Assembly: GCF_000004075.3 (NCBI RefSeq)
Contig: NC_026659.2
Span: 30,088,272 to 30,152,271 of the forward strand
Length of the DNA stretch: 64,000 nt
From: Cucumis sativus
Lineage: Eukaryota > Streptophyta > Magnoliopsida > Cucurbitales > Cucurbitaceae
Direction: 5' to 3'
The notes under the pieces were generated by a model that saw only the letters and a list, made by a program, of their open reading frames with translations, was not told the origin of the DNA and made no database searches. Below, piece after piece: positions 61,850 through 64,000 of the stretch (its first letter is position 1; the number at the start of each line of letters is the position of its first letter). Position numbers and translations under genes: made by a program.

Positions 61850-62429
61850 TGGAGAACGATGACAATTATTTAACAAGATAAATTGTCACGATTGCTCTAT
61901 ATGTGACAGGAATAACATGTCGTCATAAGATAAACAATGACAATTTTTTTTTAAAAAACTGTCACGATTGCATTATATTTGACTGGAAAAAAATGTCGTC
62001 AATGGCAAAACAATGACATTTAATGTTATCGAAAAACTGTCACGATTGCACAATCGTTGACTGGAAAAAAATGTCGTCAATAACTAAACAATGACATTTT
62101 TACAAAAAAAAAACTGTCGCGAAAAACATATTCATGACAATTAATACATGTCACGATAATAGAATTCGTGACAATTATTTAACTGTCGTTAATAAAGAAA
62201 TGATGATAGTTATTGAATGTCATAAAATAAATTATGACAGTTATTGAATGTCGTTGAATGTTGATTAACGACATTTATTTCATGTCATAAAACAACCTAT
62301 TGCGACAGTTTTCAAAAACTGTCGTCGAAGGCCTTTCCATGACTCCCGCTTCTATGACTGAAAATAACTGTCGCGAAATCCGTTCGCGACAGTAAATAAC
62401 TGTCGTCGTAGCCCACTTTTGTACTAGTG
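61850..62429. repeat. CACTA right subterminal repeat array and terminus
   Basis: Dense array of short units in both orientations: AACTGTCACGATTG, GACAATTATTTAAC, GACATTTA, ACTGTCGCGAAA and similar, spaced about 15-40 bp. It ends with GTACTAGTG at 62429, followed by the TTA duplication. The array matches the decayed one at 270-790. Confidence 0.9.
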
Positions 62430-62432
62430 TTA

Positions 62433-64000
62433 GTTTAGATTATTACAAAATAAATTTTGTAAAATTTTTTATTAAATCATAAACAATTTTTATTTGAGAA
62501 TTATATTTTTGGGTATGTTTCTATTTGACACAATCAAATAATCAATCTTCTAATATTCATAACTTGAATGCATTTTTTAATATCATATTATTGTTTTTTT
62601 AAAAGAGATATCATATTGGTGAAAAAACGAGTAACAACTAGAATACAAAAATCGAGAAAATATAATATTTAAATACAAATAAAAAATAAGAATATTCTCA
62701 AATTTCCTCTAAGTAATTTGAAAAATCTTGGAATGTATGTTGTCCCTTACAAATCCGCTATTTACCGACAATTTGGCAAATAAGATGTGAGATTACTTGT
62801 CAACTAAAAATTCATATTTACATCACACGTGAATTAAATAAGTGATCTTATTTGGACACTAAATGTTTATATATATAGTAAAACACATGATACATGGTGA
62901 ACACTAATACTAGTGATCTTAACCTAATGAGCATTTATATTTTATCTTAATATTTATTTCATGTAAAAGTAAAAAAAAAAATTAAGTGCGACTGAAACAA
63001 CATAGTTAATGTTGAATGAAAATTACTCTTCTTCTACTCCTCAAGTTTTTTTTTAAGGATATGTTCATGGTTTTGTAAGTTCTAAAAATATATTATTAGT
63101 TCTGATGTTTACAAGAACATTATAATATATTTACTTTTACTTTTTTTTTTAAAAAAATATTTTAAACTTATTTTTAAAAATTCAATATTTAAAAGATATG
63201 AAACCAAATAAATTATTCTTATAAACTCGAGGACTACAAAATAAACACAGATTCTTAAAAAATTGATGACTAAAAAAGGTAACTTTTCCATTAAATATTT
63301 ATTTATCGAACACTATAACATACTTTTCTATTGAAGTAAAGTTATCGCCAATTATTTTAAAAATGAGGAAGAATTTGAAACTAAATCTTAACATTACCAA
63401 ACAGAAACGTATACAAATATATATTTTACAAACATTAACATAAGAAAAGATTTTGGAAATATTCCTAAACATATAACATCAGAATATATGAAACTCTTCC
63501 CATTCATATCTGCAAATATGTCCATCTTACTTAGAACACAAGCATGAAAAATTTAGTAAAAAAAAGGAAAAGAAAAAGAAATTCACATCCCATTATTATT
63601 TAGCTAATTTGCAGTAGAGTCAGCTAAGAAAAATGAAAAAAGAAAAAGCAACCATGATTTATTTATTACACTTACACACAACATTTTTTTATAAACAAAA
63701 GTATTAAAAAATAAACAATAAATAGAATGTATTATTTAATATTATTAAATATTATTATTAAACATGAAGGCTGCCACATTCAATATTACGCGGTTTTATT
63801 TTTAAAGATAAAAAAGAATTTTTAAAAATATATTTCATTATTTTATTTTATTTGGAAAAAGCATGCTGTTGCTGTACTTATTATTTAATGCTATTTTTTG
63901 ACTCTTTTCCCACTCCATTTCTTCTTTTCTTTTTTAATTTAAGTTCTCACCATTTTTGTTTTTTGTTTTTTTGTTTCAATTTTCTCTCTATTTAAACTCT
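62433..64000. other. AT-rich intergenic end of window
   Basis: No supported gene. Near 63200-63290 the dispersed GACTAAAAAAGGTAAC repeat recurs. The last bases (about 63900-64000) have a pyrimidine-rich patch and CTATTTAAAC, which could be the core promoter of a plus-strand gene starting beyond the window. That last point is weak. Confidence 0.4.

Larger units (their letters stand above)
57166..62429 (+). mobile_element. Non-autonomous CACTA (En/Spm-type) transposon, 5264 bp, with captured gene fragments
   Basis: The left end reads CACTAGAAGAAAACTACCCT and the reverse complement of the right end reads CACTAGTACAAAAGTGGGCT, with similarity continuing to GACAGTTAT about 25-35 bp in. The element is flanked by TTA at 57163-57165 and TTA at 62430-62432, the 3-bp target duplication expected for CACTA transposons. 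Both subterminal zones carry many TGTC/GACA units. No transposase (TNPD/Transposase_21-like) or TNPA-like frame is visible, so it depends on another element to move. The interior carries a GC-rich exon-like island with a good donor (58008/58009), further splice signals, an ATX-type SET-domain exon fragment (60196-60291) and remnants of retroelements. Confidence 0.9.

Noticed and set aside
1-64000. CRISPR array, bacterial operon or integrated organelle DNA
   Set aside because: The window is plant nuclear DNA; no regularly spaced direct repeats with unique spacers, no Shine-Dalgarno/operon layout, and no recognised plastid or mitochondrial gene segment were seen.

Overview
This is a nuclear fragment from a flowering plant. 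It is AT-rich, and the genes have spliced exons with GT..AG introns. The proteins are clearly eudicot-like (an ABCB19 auxin transporter, a NAP1-related histone chaperone, a plastid Deg8 protease, a DUF1666 protein). The dispersed repeats and the general look suggest a cucurbit, but that is an inference, not a demonstration.

Layout. Bases 1-906 are transposon debris: a Cassandra TRIM LTR split by a decayed CACTA-transposon end. Bases 907-20389 are an AT-rich gene desert with microsatellites, short tandem duplications and dispersed repeats. Bases 20390-26513 (minus) hold a complete 10-exon ABCB19 gene, 1250 aa when spliced. Bases 26850-38057 are again gene-free; they contain a Cassandra LTR (about 28010-28397), a long palindrome made of two inverted copia-LTR pieces (28571-28876) and a Cassandra element with both LTRs (about 33576-34294). 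Bases 38058-43676 (minus) are a 10-exon NAP1-related protein (NRP/SET) gene. Bases 44889-48739 (minus) are a 13-exon DEG8-type thylakoid-lumen protease gene with a probable 5'-UTR intron. Bases 50905-54055 (minus) are a 4-exon DUF1666 gene, bracketed by two sequence-identical tRNA-Leu(CAG) genes in opposite orientation (49943-50023 plus, 55255-55335 minus). Bases 57166-62429 are a CACTA-type DNA transposon with matching CACTAG termini and a TTA target duplication. It has subterminal TGTC/GACA repeats and no visible transposase. It carries foreign cargo: a GC-rich exon-like island, a piece of an ATX-type SET-domain exon, and remnants of a copia LTR and possibly a LINE.

How the parts fit. The four protein genes are all on the minus strand and look like independent, ordinary plant housekeeping or signalling genes, with no sign of an operon or biosynthetic cluster. 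The unusual content is in the mobile DNA. The 5.26-kb CACTA element has captured several host and retroelement fragments. An older relative of the same family lies at the left edge, inserted in a Cassandra LTR that itself carries a 5S-rRNA-derived segment. All coordinates of exons were worked out by hand from splice signals and reading phase; no alignment or database search was run.
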